Shown here: positions 1 through 8,496 of the stretch, one piece after another | Position numbering within the stretch: position 1 is the first letter of the stretch | Layout of the letters: the number at the start of each line of letters is the position of its first letter | Source of the DNA: Rugosimonospora africana | Lineage (GTDB): Bacteria > Actinomycetota > Actinomycetes > Mycobacteriales > Micromonosporaceae | DNA: 64,000 bases | Assembly (NCBI RefSeq): GCF_016862975.1 | Contig: NZ_BONZ01000055.1 | Span: 102,024-166,023 of the forward strand | Reading direction: 5' to 3' | The notes under the pieces: generated by a model | Seen by the model: the letters and a program-made list of their open reading frames with translations, nothing else | Databases searched by the model: none | Told to the model about the DNA's origin: nothing | Program-made: the position numbers and the translations under genes

Positions 1-931
1 GCCCGTACACCTCGAACTCCGAGAGCTGCCCGGCCGGCCAGCCGGTGTTGGCGGTGATGGACAGGCGCAGGTACCGGGTGGTCGTCGCGGTGAAGTTGAT
101 CGTCACGGTGTTGCCGGTCGACGGGTTGAACACGTACCCGGCCGACCCGACGATGTCGGAGAAGTTCGACCCGGTCGTGCTGCCCTGTACGGACAGCGTC
201 TCGGTACGGGTGCCCCAGTCCGTCGACGGCGGGAGCTTGAGCACCACCCGGTTCACGCTGACCGAGCTGCCCAGGTCGACCTGCAACCACTGCGGGAACG
301 CGTTGTTCGTACTCTCCCAGTAGCTCGAGGCGTTGCCATCGTTGGCGTTGGCCGCCACGTAGTTCTGGGAGACCCCGCTCGCGCTCATCGTCTTGCCCGA
401 GGCCAGGTTGCCCGACGACGAGGTGCTCGAACCGTAGACCTCGAACTCCGAGAGCTGGCCGGCCGACCAGCCGGTGTTGGCGGTGATGTTCGCCCGCACG
501 TACCGGGCGTTGGTCGCCCCGAAGCTGATCGTCACGACGTTGCCGGATCCGTCGAAGTTGTACCCGGCGGACGCCACGATCGTGGTGAAGTTGCCGCCGT
601 CCGTGCTGCCCTGGATGGACAGCGTCTCGGTCCGGGCACCCCAGCCGGTGGGCAGCTTCAGGACGACCTGGTTGATGTTCGTACTGGCGCCCAGGTCGAT
701 CTGCGCCCACTGGGGGAACGTGTTGTTCGTGCTCTCCCAGTAGCTTGCCTGGTTGCCGTCGTTGAGGTTGCTCGGCGTGTACGGACTCGTGGAACTGCTG
801 GACGAGGCGGCCTTGCCCGCCGCGAGGTTGGGGCCGGCGGCAGAGGCGGGGGACACCGCCAGCACCGGCAGCGCGGACACCAGGAGCCCGGCCAGTGCCG
901 CGGCGGCCATCCGCAGGTACGTCTTTCTCAT
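1..931 (-). CDS. Secreted protein with two F5/8 type C (CBM32-like) domains, 3' end outside window
   Basis: Reading leftwards from an ATG at 931, the protein starts with a classic Sec signal peptide (MRKTYLRMAAAALAGLLVSA, then an AlaSerAla-type cleavage region). Two discoidin/F5-8C modules of about 140 residues each follow. Both show the family pattern: 'NDGN..SYWEST', 'FPQW.QIDLG', 'VVLKLP', 'W..RTETLS.QGS', 'YVR..ITANTGW.AGQLSEFEVYG'. Such modules bind carbohydrate outside the cell and are usually attached to a glycoside hydrolase or lyase. The catalytic part would lie beyond position 1, so the enzyme class is unknown. A purine-rich ribosome site (GAGGAGATAGAGG) precedes the start. The two modules are near-duplicates at DNA level. 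Confidence is high for the domains and none for the catalytic activity. Confidence 0.85.
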   Translation of the reverse strand, partial: MRKTYLRMAAAALAGLLVSALPVLAVSPASAAGPNLAAGKAASSSSSTSPYTPSNLNDGNQASYWESTNNTFPQWAQIDLGASTNINQVVLKLPTGWGARTETLSIQGSTDGGNFTTIVASAGYNFDGSGNVVTISFGATNARYVRANITANTGWSAGQLSEFEVYGSSTSSSGNLASGKTMSASGVSQNYVAANANDGNASSYWESTNNAFPQWLQVDLGSSVSVNRVVLKLPPSTDWGTRTETLSVQGSTTGSNFSDIVGSAGYVFNPSTGNTVTINFTATTTRYLRLSITANTGWPAGQLSEFEVYG

Positions 932-1210
932 CGCGTTCCTCTATCTCCTCATCGGGAACGGCAGGGACGAAGGTGGCGCCCGTCGGGCGCGGGTGTTGCC
1001 CCGGGGGATCGGTCAGCGGCGGGACGCGAGCGGCGACCGCTCTCGCCGGGACGGCGCTGCGCGGTGCTGGACCGGGGGCGATCGGCCGTGCGCAAGAAGG
1101 GTCGACATCACGTGGGCCTCTCCGGGGATGGCGGAGCGGGTGCACGGACACCGAGCGGGTGCGTCCTTGCCGGAACTTGCGGTTTCTGAGAAAGAATCCG
1201 AGTAACTGAG

Positions 1211-1225
1211 TGCAAAAATCTTGCA
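1211..1225. promoter_or_regulatory. Palindromic operator candidate TGCAA-N5-TTGCA
   Basis: The sequence TGCAAAAATCTTGCA has perfect 5-bp arms around a 5-bp centre and lies about 280 bp upstream of the secreted CBM32 gene. It resembles the GCAAA/TTTGC sites near the LacI gene at 24233. It could be a sugar-repressor operator, but no regulator is adjacent. Confidence 0.35.
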
Positions 1226-1367
1226 CCAGGTTGGCTAAAGATTACAGAGGCGCTACGGCGCCGTCAACGCAGCGGCCGGGATCGATGCGGCGGATTGATG
1301 GCTCGCCCAACCCCCGCTGCCGGTCGGCACGGGCCGCCAGAAAATCTTGAAAATGGTCCGCCCGCCG

Positions 1368-1395
1368 TGTCGATTCCGGGTCACCCTTGTTCGAC
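1368..1395 (+). promoter_or_regulatory. Candidate ECF42-type promoter
   Basis: TGTCGA (1368-1373) is followed after 18 bp by CGAC (1392-1395), about 70 bp before the DGPF gene. ECF42 sigma factors are described as recognising a TGTCGA-like -35 and a CGAC/CGTC -10 and as transcribing neighbouring DGPF genes. The match is seen in the sequence; its use is inferred. Short motifs like this occur by chance in GC-rich DNA. Confidence 0.4.
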
Positions 1396-1465
1396 GCGTC
1401 TACGAGACCGGCGCTGACGGCCGGTCACCGGCCCGGGACAACCCGGAACTCGAAGGAGAACTGCG

Positions 1466-1891
1466 ATGCGATTCATCGTGATGGTCAAGGCGAACGAGGA
1501 CACCGAGGCGGGCGTCATGCCGACCGAGGCGGAGCTGACCGCCATGGGCAAGTTCAACGAGGAGCTGGTCAAGTCCGGCATACTGCTGGCCGGCGAGGGA
1601 CTGCACCCGAGTTCGAAGGGTGCCCGGATCAGGTTCTCGGGTGGCCAGCGCACCGTGATCGACGGGCCGTTCACCGAGGCCAAGGAGCTGATCGCCGGCT
1701 TCTGGCTGCTCCAGGTGGGCTCCAAGGAGGAGATCATCGAGTGGATGAAGCGCGCCCCGATGGGGGACGACGCCGAGCTGGAGATCCGCCAGGTGTTCGA
1801 GGCCGACGACTTCGGCGCTGAGCTCACCCCCGAGCTTCGGGAGGCGGAGGAGCGGCTGCGCGCGCAGGCGGCCGAGCAGCACAAGGGGTGA
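1466..1891 (+). CDS. YCII/DGPF-domain protein
   Basis: This 141-residue protein is a typical DGPF (YCII-related) protein. It opens with MRFIVMVKANEDTEAG, has a 'FNEELVKSGILLAGEGLHPSSKG' core and the name-giving 'VIDGPFTEAKELIAGFWLL' block near residues 70-90, and ends in a charged helix. The fold is a small ferredoxin-like barrel; the biochemical role is not established. An AAGGAG ribosome site lies 7 bp before the ATG. The next gene is a TPR-tailed ECF sigma factor, and in ECF42 systems DGPF genes are the usual partners and targets. A strong hairpin separates the two genes, so they may be transcribed separately. Confidence 0.88.
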   Translation: MRFIVMVKANEDTEAGVMPTEAELTAMGKFNEELVKSGILLAGEGLHPSSKGARIRFSGGQRTVIDGPFTEAKELIAGFWLLQVGSKEEIIEWMKRAPMGDDAELEIRQVFEADDFGAELTPELREAEERLRAQAAEQHKG

Positions 1892-1894
1892 GTA

Positions 1895-1934
1895 CCCGCC
1901 GGGGCACGTTCGCCAGTCAGCGTGCCCCGGTGGG
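1895..1934. terminator. Strong hairpin after the DGPF gene
   Basis: CCGGGGCACG (1899-1908) pairs with CGTGCCCCGG (1921-1930). Extended through one G-U pair, the stem is 14 bp with a 12-nt loop. It starts 3 bp after the DGPF stop codon and ends about 34 bp before the sigma-factor start. There is no T-run, as is common in actinomycete terminators. Confidence 0.75.
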
Positions 1935-1967
1935 CGCTGGCCGTCCTCGGATGCTTTAGTCATTGGT

Positions 1968-3251
1968 GTGACGGCTGCCCAGGCACAGCGCACGGTGGAG
2001 GCGATCTGGCGGATCGAGTCCGCCAGGCTCATCGCCGGACTCGTGCGGATGGTACGAGATGTCGGTCTTGCCGAAGATCTCGCCCAGGACGCGCTCGTCG
2101 CCGCGCTCGAACAGTGGCCCACCTCCGGTGTCCCGGACAACCCCGGCGCCTGGCTCATGACCATCGCCAAGCGCCGCGCCATCGACACCTTCCGGCGCGA
2201 GAGGCGGCTGGAGCGCAAGCAGGAGGAGCTTGGTCGTGAGCTGGAGATCGCTCAGAGTACCGAGCCACCCGAGTTGGAAGCCGCGATCGACGGCGACGAT
2301 GTCGGCGACGACCTCCTGCGGCTGATCTTCATCGCCTGCCACCCGGTGCTGTCCACAGAGGCACGGGTCGCGCTGACCCTTCGCCTGCTCGGTGGTCTGA
2401 CCACTCCGGAGATCGCCCGCGCGTTCCTCGTTCCGGAGCCGACCGTGGCGCAGCGCATCGTGCGCGCCAAGCGCACCCTCGCCGACAAGCAGGTGCCGTT
2501 CGAGGTACCCAGCGGGCCGGAGCGTGCCGGGCGGCTGTCCTCGGTACTCGAGGTGCTGTACCTCATCTTCAACGAGGGATACTCGGCGACGGCCGGGGAC
2601 GACTGGGTACGGCCCGCGCTGTGTGAGGAGGCGCTGCGACTCGGGCGCGTCCTCGCCGAGTTGACGCCGCGCGAGGCCGAGGTGCACGGGCTGGTCGCGC
2701 TGATGGAGATCCAGGCGTCGCGCTTGCGGTCGCGGATCGGCCCGTCGGGTGAGCCCGTGCTGTTGCTCGACCAGGACCGCGCGACCTGGGACCAGTTGCT
2801 CATCCGTCGCGGGCTGGCCGCCCTCGACCGGGCCGAGGCGATCGGGGACGCACCCGGGCCGTACCTCGTGCAGGCCGCGATCGCCGCCTGCCACGCCCGC
2901 GCCCGTACCGCGGAGCAGACCGACTGGGCACGCATCGCCGCGCTGTACCAGGTGCTGATCGAGCTGATCCCGTCCCCGGTGGTGGAGCTGAACCGGGCCG
3001 TGGCGCTCGCGATGGCGTACGGTCCGGCGGCCGGTCTTGAGGTGGTCGACGCGCTGACCGAGGAGCCGTCGTTGCGTGAGTACCATCTGCTGCCCAGCGT
3101 GCGCGGCGATCTGCTGGCCCGGCTCGGCCGCTACGACGAGGCCCGTACCGAGTTGGAGCGCGCCGCGTCGCTCACCCGCAACAACCGCGAGCGCGACCTG
3201 TTGCTCCAGCGCGCCGACGAGTGCGCCCGCGACGCCGTGTCGGCCCGCTAG
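1968..3251 (+). CDS. ECF42-type RNA polymerase sigma factor with TPR-like tail
   Basis: This 427-residue protein has the ECF sigma core in its first ~190 residues. Region 2 runs around 'ESARLIAGLVRMVRDVGLAEDLAQDALVAALEQWP' with 'NPGAWLMTIAKRRAIDTFR'; region 4 carries 'LTLRLLGGLTTPEIARAFLVPEPTVAQRIVRAKRTL'. A ~230-residue helical C-terminal extension (DUF6596/TPR-like) follows, containing 'FNEGYSA' and 'EVELN'-type repeats. This layout defines the ECF42 group, in which the tail rather than an anti-sigma factor appears to control activity. No anti-sigma gene is present. The GTG start has no clear ribosome site, and TAGTCAT lies just upstream, so the message may be leaderless. Confidence 0.9.
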   Translation: MTAAQAQRTVEAIWRIESARLIAGLVRMVRDVGLAEDLAQDALVAALEQWPTSGVPDNPGAWLMTIAKRRAIDTFRRERRLERKQEELGRELEIAQSTEPPELEAAIDGDDVGDDLLRLIFIACHPVLSTEARVALTLRLLGGLTTPEIARAFLVPEPTVAQRIVRAKRTLADKQVPFEVPSGPERAGRLSSVLEVLYLIFNEGYSATAGDDWVRPALCEEALRLGRVLAELTPREAEVHGLVALMEIQASRLRSRIGPSGEPVLLLDQDRATWDQLLIRRGLAALDRAEAIGDAPGPYLVQAAIAACHARARTAEQTDWARIAALYQVLIELIPSPVVELNRAVALAMAYGPAAGLEVVDALTEEPSLREYHLLPSVRGDLLARLGRYDEARTELERAASLTRNNRERDLLLQRADECARDAVSAR

Positions 3252-3270
3252 CCGCGCAGCCGAACGTTTC

Positions 3271-3284
3271 GGGGAGCGCTCTCC
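3271..3284. promoter_or_regulatory. CebR-like operator 1
   Basis: GGGGAGCGCTCTCC is a 14-bp palindrome with one mismatched pair, centred at 3277/3278. It closely matches TGGGAGCGCTCCCA, the site of the cellobiose repressor CebR of streptomycetes. It lies 386 bp upstream of the binding-protein gene of a cebEFG-bglC-like operon. Confidence 0.65.
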
Positions 3285-3463
3285 CGACTGGTACCCGGAC
3301 CGGTGTGGCGCCGGCCCAGGTAACCGGCAGACCACGTTTGGATAACGATAGGCGTGCGGTTCAATGGGCCGCGCCAGCGCAGGTATAGACAGCCGTGCAA
3401 CGGTTGTGCAGAGAATCGGTGGCCGGAACAGTCACCGAACCGGGGCATCGCAGTGACCAGCCA

Positions 3464-3475
3464 GAGAACGCTCTC
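3464..3475. promoter_or_regulatory. CebR-like operator 2
   Basis: GAGAACGCTCTC is a second LacI-family palindrome with one mismatch. It lies directly before the -35 element at 3481, a position suited to repression. With the site centred near 3277 it could form a two-operator loop about 192 bp long. Confidence 0.6.
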
Positions 3476-3480
3476 CCGTC

Positions 3481-3509
3481 TTGACGCCACTCAACGCCGG
3501 ATGTTTAAT
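3481..3509 (+). promoter_or_regulatory. Vegetative-type promoter of the cebEFG-bglC-like operon
   Basis: TTGACG (3481-3486) is followed after 17 bp by TTTAAT (3504-3509). Both hexamers are close to the housekeeping-sigma consensus and stand out in this GC-rich setting. Transcription from here would give a leader of about 155 nt before the GTG at 3670. The rest of the 3252-3669 gap holds the two operators and no gene that I can support. Confidence 0.65.
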
Positions 3510-3669
3510 CCAGGACATAGTTCAATCCCAAAGTTTAGATCGGTGGCTGCTCCCTGGCCATCGGTCTTCGCCCGCACGCAATAGTTCCGACCCGGAAGCA
3601 GTGCGGCTTCCTCTGCGCGACAACAGACCAGTTACCCCGCGTTTCCGTCCGTACAAAGGAAGGCCATAC

Positions 3670-4977
3670 GTGAGCCCTCGCAGATTCGGCCTGCTGGCCG
3701 CTGCCGCGCTCCTGGTCGCGCCCGCGCTCATCGGGTGCAGCGACAACGGCAGCTCAGATGGTGGATCCACCACTCTCACCTATTGGGCGAGTAACCAAGG
3801 CTCCAGCCTGGACAACGACAAGCAGGTCCTTCAGCCGGAGCTGGACAAGTTCAAGCAGCAGACCGGCATCACCGTGAAGCTTGAGGTCATCGGCTGGCCC
3901 GACCTGCTCAACCGCATCCTGGCGGCGACCACTTCCGGCGAAGGCCCGGACGTTCTCAACATCGGCAACACCTGGTCGGCGACGCTCCAGGCCACCGGCG
4001 CGCTGCTGCCGTTCGACGACGCGACGATGTCGGCGATCGGCGGCAAGGACCGCTTCCTGGCCGGTAGCCTCTCGGCCACCGGTGCGCCCGGCAAGCCGCC
4101 GACAGCGGTGCCGATCTACTCGCTGGCCTACGGCCTGTACTACAACAAGAAGATGTTCGCCGCGGCCGGCATCGCCAACCCGCCGGCCACCTGGTCCGAG
4201 CTGGTGACCGACGCCAAGAAGCTCACCCACGGCAACCAGTGGGGCCTGGCTCTGGAGGCCGGCAACCCGACCGAGAACTCGCACCACGCGTTCGCGTTCA
4301 GCGAGCAGTACGGCGGTTCCTGGTTCGACTCGGCCGGCAAGCCGACCTTCGACACCGACGCGAACGTCGCCGCCCTCAAGCGCTACATCGACTTCATGGC
4401 GACCGACAAGATCGTGAACCCGAGCGACGTGCAGTACACCAACAACACGTCGATCACCGACTTCGCCACCGGCAAGGCCGCGATGATCCTGTGGCAGGCC
4501 GCGGACAGCGGCATCAAGACGCACGGGATGAACCCCGACGACTACGGCGTCGCGCCGGTGCCGTTCGAGGACCCGGCCCCGGCCGGCGGCAAGCACGTCA
4601 ACAGCATGGTGGCCGGCATCAACATGGCGGTGTTCAGCAACACCAAGCACAAGGACGCCGCGCTGAAGTTCGTGAAGTTCATGACGAGCGACGCCGAGCA
4701 GATGACGCTGAACAAGACGTACGCCTCGCTGCCGACGGTGCAGGGTGCCTACTCGGATCCGGCGTTCCAGACCGCGACGGTCAAGATGTACCAGCAGGTT
4801 CTGTCCAGCACGGCCGCGCCGCTGCCGGCGGTGCCCGAGGAGAGCCAGTTCGAGACCCTCGTCGGCGGTGCGATGAAGGACCTGTTCGCCGAGGCGGCGA
4901 GTGGGAAGGCGGTCACCGACGCCGACATCAAGAGCAAGCTCACGGCAGCCCAGCAGCAGGTGAAGGCCGGCGGCTGA
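3670..4977 (+). CDS. Sugar ABC transporter substrate-binding lipoprotein (CebE-like)
   Basis: Family 1 extracellular solute-binding protein of 435-436 residues. It has a short signal (MSPRRFGLLAAAALLVAPAL) and a lipobox LIGC with Cys at residue 23, so it is anchored outside the membrane. The body shows 'LTYWASNQGSSLDNDKQVLQPELDKF', 'GPDVLNIGNTWSATLQATGALLPFDD' and 'YGLYYNKKMFAAAGIANPPATWSEL', all typical of oligosaccharide-binding proteins. GTG at 3670 is chosen because AGGAAGG (3657-3663) lies just upstream and the signal starts there; an upstream in-frame extension has no signal. Two permeases and a GH1 beta-glucosidase follow, as in cellobiose import clusters. No ATPase is encoded, consistent with a shared MsiK-type ATPase elsewhere. 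Confidence 0.88.
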   Translation: MSPRRFGLLAAAALLVAPALIGCSDNGSSDGGSTTLTYWASNQGSSLDNDKQVLQPELDKFKQQTGITVKLEVIGWPDLLNRILAATTSGEGPDVLNIGNTWSATLQATGALLPFDDATMSAIGGKDRFLAGSLSATGAPGKPPTAVPIYSLAYGLYYNKKMFAAAGIANPPATWSELVTDAKKLTHGNQWGLALEAGNPTENSHHAFAFSEQYGGSWFDSAGKPTFDTDANVAALKRYIDFMATDKIVNPSDVQYTNNTSITDFATGKAAMILWQAADSGIKTHGMNPDDYGVAPVPFEDPAPAGGKHVNSMVAGINMAVFSNTKHKDAALKFVKFMTSDAEQMTLNKTYASLPTVQGAYSDPAFQTATVKMYQQVLSSTAAPLPAVPEESQFETLVGGAMKDLFAEAASGKAVTDADIKSKLTAAQQQVKAGG

Positions 4978-5131
4978 GTCTCCGGCTGACAACTCGACGG
5001 CTCGGGGCCGCGGAGTCATCTCCGCGGCCCCGGTGGCCGCCCGGTAAGTCCGACCGAGTAAGTCCCGCCCAGCAAGCTCCGCCCCGCAGCAACCGGTGCG
5101 ATCGCACGTTCCGGGCACCGTAAGGAGTCTC

Positions 5132-6121
5132 ATGACAACCGTCACCACCCCGGCGGCCGGGCCCGGTACGGCGGCCGGCGGTAAGTCCGCGTCCACGAAG
5201 AAGCGGCGGCGCCGCCGGGTCAAGGGAAACCGCGCCACCCCATACCTCATGCTGCTTCTGGCCATCATCCTGGAACTGCTGGTGCACATCATTCCGATGA
5301 TCACCGGCGTCTGGATGAGCCTGCGCGGACTGACCCAGTTCTACATCCGCAACTGGTCCGCCGCGCCGTTCGTCGGCCTCGGCAACTTCCGGGTGACGCT
5401 CGACTTCAACAGTCCGATCGGCGGAAACCTGGCGCACTCGCTCGGGGTGACCGCCGGCTACAGCGCACTCACCGTGGGCTTCTGCTGGCTGTTCGGCATC
5501 ACCGCCGGCGTGCTGCTGCAGCGGCCGTTTCGTGGCCGCGGCCTGCTCCGTACCGTCTTCCTCGCCCCGTACGCCCTGCCGGCCTACGCCGCCGTAATCA
5601 CCTGGAGCTTCATGCTCCAGCGCGACACCGGTGCGGTGAACCACGTACTGGTCGACGAACTGCACCTGTTCCACAGCCGGCCGTTCTGGCTCATCGGTGG
5701 CAACAGCTTCGTCTCCCTCGTCGTCGTGTCGGTGTGGCGCACCTGGCCGTTCGCGCTGCTGGTGCTGACCGCCGGTCTGCAGACGATCCCCGGCGAACTG
5801 TACGAGGCCGCCGCGATGGACGGCGCCGGATTCATGCGACAGCTGCGCAGCATCACGCTGCCGATGCTGCGCCCGGTCAACCAGGTGCTGCTACTGGTGC
5901 TGTTCCTGTGGAGTTTCAACGACTTCAACACGCCGTACGTGCTGTTCGGTTCGGCGGCACCGCACGCGGCCGACCTCATCTCCATCCACATCTACCAGAG
6001 CTCGTTCGTCACCTGGAACTTCGGTCTCGGCTCCGCGATGAGCGTGCTGCTGCTGCTGTTCCTCCTTGTGGTGACGGCGGTCTACCTGTATGCCACGTCG
6101 CGCCGGAGGAACGATGCGTGA
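5132..6121 (+). CDS. Sugar ABC transporter permease (CebF-like)
   Basis: This 329-residue inner-membrane protein begins with a Lys/Arg-rich cytosolic tail (KKRRRRRVKGN) and has about six membrane spans. The EAA loop that docks the ATPase reads 'ELYEAAAMDGAGFMRQL..ITLPML' near residues 225-250, matching the MalF/UgpA family. The ATG at 5132 has AAGGAG 6 bp upstream. The gene lies 154 bp after the binding protein and overlaps the next permease by 8 bp. Substrate is inferred from the neighbouring beta-glucosidase as a beta-linked disaccharide such as cellobiose. Confidence 0.88.
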   Translation: MTTVTTPAAGPGTAAGGKSASTKKRRRRRVKGNRATPYLMLLLAIILELLVHIIPMITGVWMSLRGLTQFYIRNWSAAPFVGLGNFRVTLDFNSPIGGNLAHSLGVTAGYSALTVGFCWLFGITAGVLLQRPFRGRGLLRTVFLAPYALPAYAAVITWSFMLQRDTGAVNHVLVDELHLFHSRPFWLIGGNSFVSLVVVSVWRTWPFALLVLTAGLQTIPGELYEAAAMDGAGFMRQLRSITLPMLRPVNQVLLLVLFLWSFNDFNTPYVLFGSAAPHAADLISIHIYQSSFVTWNFGLGSAMSVLLLLFLLVVTAVYLYATSRRRNDA

Positions 6122-6953
6122 GCCAAGCTGGGTCAAGGTGACCCGCGCCGTCGTGCTGACCGCGCTCGCCCTGTTCACCCTGATCCCGATCTACGTGATG
6201 CTCACGTCCGGGCTCAAACCGCTCCGCGACGTCCAGGGGCCGTTCCGCTGGATCCCGTCCCACCTGACGGTGGAGCCGTTCGTCGACATGTGGCACACGG
6301 TGCCGCTCGGCCGGTACTTCGTGAACAGCGTCATCGTCAGTTCGAGCGCGATGGCCTGCTCCGTGGTGGTGGCCATCTTCGCCGCGTACGCGGTCAGCCG
6401 GTACCGGTTCCTCGGCCGGCGGGTCTTCTCCATCACGGTGCTGTCGACCCAAATGTTCCCGGGGATCCTGTTCCTGCTGCCGCTGTTCCTCATCTACGTC
6501 AACATCAACAAGTACACCGGCCTCCAGCTCTACGCGACCCGTACCGGTCTCGTCGTCACATACCTCACCTTCTCGCTGCCGTTCTCGATTTGGATGCTGG
6601 TCGGCTATTTCGACTCCATCCCGCGCGGGCTGGACGAGTCGGCCCAGGTCGACGGCGCTGGACCGCTGCGTACGCTGATACAGGTCATCCTGCCCACGGC
6701 CCTGCCCGGTGTGGTGGCGGTGGCGGTGTACGCGTTCATGACAGCGTGGGGAGAGGTGCTCTTTGCCTCGGTGATGACCAACGACAGCACTCGAACGTTG
6801 GCGGTCGGCCTACAGAGCTACTCCACCTACGAAGATGTGTACTGGAACCAAGTCATGGCGGCGTCCCTGGTCGTCAGCGTCCCGGTGGTTGCCGGATTCC
6901 TCGCGCTGCAGCGTCACTTCGTCGCCGGGCTGACCGCTGGTGCGGTCAAGTAA
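6114..6953 (+). CDS. Sugar ABC transporter permease (CebG-like)
   Basis: This 279-residue MalG-type permease has an N-terminal span ([20 protein letters not shown]), five further spans and the EAA loop '[28 protein letters not shown]'. The ATG at 6114 is preferred over an in-frame ATG at 6090 because GGAGGA sits at 6105-6110. It overlaps the stop of the first permease, indicating translational coupling. It would form the heterodimeric membrane channel with the previous protein. Confidence 0.88.
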   Translation: MREPSWVKVTRAVVLTALALFTLIPIYVMLTSGLKPLRDVQGPFRWIPSHLTVEPFVDMWHTVPLGRYFVNSVIVSSSAMACSVVVAIFAAYAVSRYRFLGRRVFSITVLSTQMFPGILFLLPLFLIYVNINKYTGLQLYATRTGLVVTYLTFSLPFSIWMLVGYFDSIPRGLDESAQVDGAGPLRTLIQVILPTALPGVVAVAVYAFMTAWGEVLFASVMTNDSTRTLAVGLQSYSTYEDVYWNQVMAASLVVSVPVVAGFLALQRHFVAGLTAGAVK

Positions 6954-6981
6954 TACCAACGTTTCACAGCCAAGGAGAGTC

Positions 6982-8367
6982 ATGAAGTATCTGCGGGGCC
7001 TGGCGCCGGACTTTATATGGGGTACGGCAACGTCCGCGTACCAGATCGAGGGTGCGGTGGCCGAGGACGGCCGCTCACCGTCGATCTGGGACACGTTCTG
7101 TCGGGTTCCGGGCGCGATCGACAACGGTGACACCGGTGACGTGGCGTGCGACCACTACCACCGGTGGCCGGAGGACATCGAGCTGATGCGGCGGTTGGGC
7201 GTAGACGCGTACCGGTTCTCCATCGCGTGGCCGCGCATCCTTCCGGAGGGTACGGGCCGGGTGAACCAGGCCGGACTCGACTTCTACGAGCGGCTGGTCG
7301 ACTCGCTGCTGGAGTCCGGCATCCGGCCGTTCGCCACGCTGTACCACTGGGACCTGCCGCAGGTGCTGCAGGATCGCGGCGGCTGGCCGGCCCGGGACAC
7401 GGCGATGGCCTTCGCCGACTACGCGCGGGTGGTGGGCGAGCGGCTGGGCGACCGGATCGGCGACTGGTTCACCGTGAACGAACCGCTGTGCTCGGCGTGG
7501 ATCGGTTACCTGGAGGGCGTCATGGCGCCGGGGGAGAAGGACCTGTCCCGGGCCGTACCCGCGTCACACCACCTGCTGCTCGGGCACGGGCTGGCGGCGG
7601 CCGCGCTGCGGTCCGTGTCGCGCGGACCGGTGCGGGTCGGCGCGGTGCTGAACCTCAGCCCGTGCGAGCCGGCCAGCGATGACGAGAAGGACGTGGCGGC
7701 GGCGCGCCGCGCCGACGGGCACACGAACCGGTGGTGGCTGGACCCGTTGAACGGCCGCGGGTACCCGGAGGACATGGTCGAGGTGTACGGGATCACGCCG
7801 CCGGTCCGGGACGGCGACCTGGATGTCATCGCCTCGCCGATGGACCACGTCGGCCTGAACTACTACTTCCGTCAGGTGGTCACCGACGACCCCACCGGGC
7901 CGGTGCCGCGTGCGCGGATGATCAGCGTGCCGGACTGGACCCTGACCGGGATGGGCTGGGAGGTGCACGCCGATGGGTTGGAGCAGTTGCTGGTCCGGCT
8001 CACCGACGAGTACCAGGCCCAGCGCATCTACGTGACGGAGAACGGCTCGGCGTGGCCGGACGAGATCGAGCCGGACGGGCACGTGGAGGACAAGGAGCGC
8101 ACCGACTTCCTGGAGCAGCACCTGGCGGCGTGCGCCGCGGCGGCTCGCCGGGGTGCTCCGCTCGCCGGCTACTTCGCCTGGTCGCTGCTCGACAACTTCG
8201 AGTGGGCGTACGGGTACGCGAAGCGGTTCGGCCTGGTCCACGTCGACTACCCGACCCAGCGGCGCACCATGAAGGCCAGCGGGCACCGGTACGCCGACAT
8301 CATCCGCAGCTACCGCGAGCGCCCCGACCAGTCGGTGCCGAACGAGCCGCAGCCGATCGGCAGCTGA
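6982..8367 (+). CDS. GH1 family beta-glucosidase
   Basis: This 461-residue protein spans a whole GH1 barrel. The start '[27 protein letters not shown]', the 'TLYHWDLPQ' motif, the acid/base glutamate in 'FTVNEPL' (about residue 167) and the nucleophile in 'YVTENGS' (about residue 353) are all present, as is the terminal '[13 protein letters not shown]'. It has no signal peptide, so it should split imported cellobiose-type sugars in the cytosol. AAGGAGAG lies just before the ATG. It closes the transporter operon in the same order as streptomycete cebEFG-bglC, so it is probably induced when a CebR-like repressor leaves the operators upstream. Confidence 0.93.
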   Translation: MKYLRGLAPDFIWGTATSAYQIEGAVAEDGRSPSIWDTFCRVPGAIDNGDTGDVACDHYHRWPEDIELMRRLGVDAYRFSIAWPRILPEGTGRVNQAGLDFYERLVDSLLESGIRPFATLYHWDLPQVLQDRGGWPARDTAMAFADYARVVGERLGDRIGDWFTVNEPLCSAWIGYLEGVMAPGEKDLSRAVPASHHLLLGHGLAAAALRSVSRGPVRVGAVLNLSPCEPASDDEKDVAAARRADGHTNRWWLDPLNGRGYPEDMVEVYGITPPVRDGDLDVIASPMDHVGLNYYFRQVVTDDPTGPVPRARMISVPDWTLTGMGWEVHADGLEQLLVRLTDEYQAQRIYVTENGSAWPDEIEPDGHVEDKERTDFLEQHLAACAAAARRGAPLAGYFAWSLLDNFEWAYGYAKRFGLVHVDYPTQRRTMKASGHRYADIIRSYRERPDQSVPNEPQPIGS

Positions 8368-8386
8368 ACTCGTCCGTCTCGAGTTC
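8366..8386 (+). terminator. Hairpin after the beta-glucosidase
   Basis: GAACTCG (8366-8372) pairs with CGAGTTC (8380-8386) around a 7-nt loop. It overlaps the stop codon of the GH1 gene. The stem is modest, so termination may be partial. Confidence 0.45.
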
Positions 8387-8496
8387 GCCGTTTCCGTCCC
8401 GCTGGCCGCGGCCCGTCCGGATGGACCTGTGACGGACCTGTGCGTGAGTTGCCAGGGCGCGTGGCCGATCGCCACGCGCACTGGCATACTCCGCCC

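Larger units (their letters stand above)
932..1465. other. 534-bp divergent intergenic region
   Basis: This gap separates the leftward secreted-protein gene from the rightward DGPF gene, so it must hold both promoters. It contains a 15-bp palindrome at 1211-1225, a candidate ECF42 promoter at 1368-1395 and A/T-richer stretches (about 1200-1250 and 1340-1352) typical of promoter DNA. I see no convincing gene; reading frames here lack ribosome sites and family signatures. Confidence 0.6.

Noticed and set aside
953..1205. Small plus-strand frames between the CBM32 and DGPF genes
   Set aside because: They overlap the 5' end and promoter side of the leftward gene, have no ribosome site and an Arg/Gly/Ala-rich random composition.
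3754..5304. Long minus-strand open frame of ~500 codons opposite the sugar-binding protein
   Set aside because: Its product is Arg/Val/Gly/Leu-rich without family signatures, and the opposite strand encodes a clear lipoprotein with a ribosome site. It is a GC-bias shadow, as are similar frames opposite most genes here.
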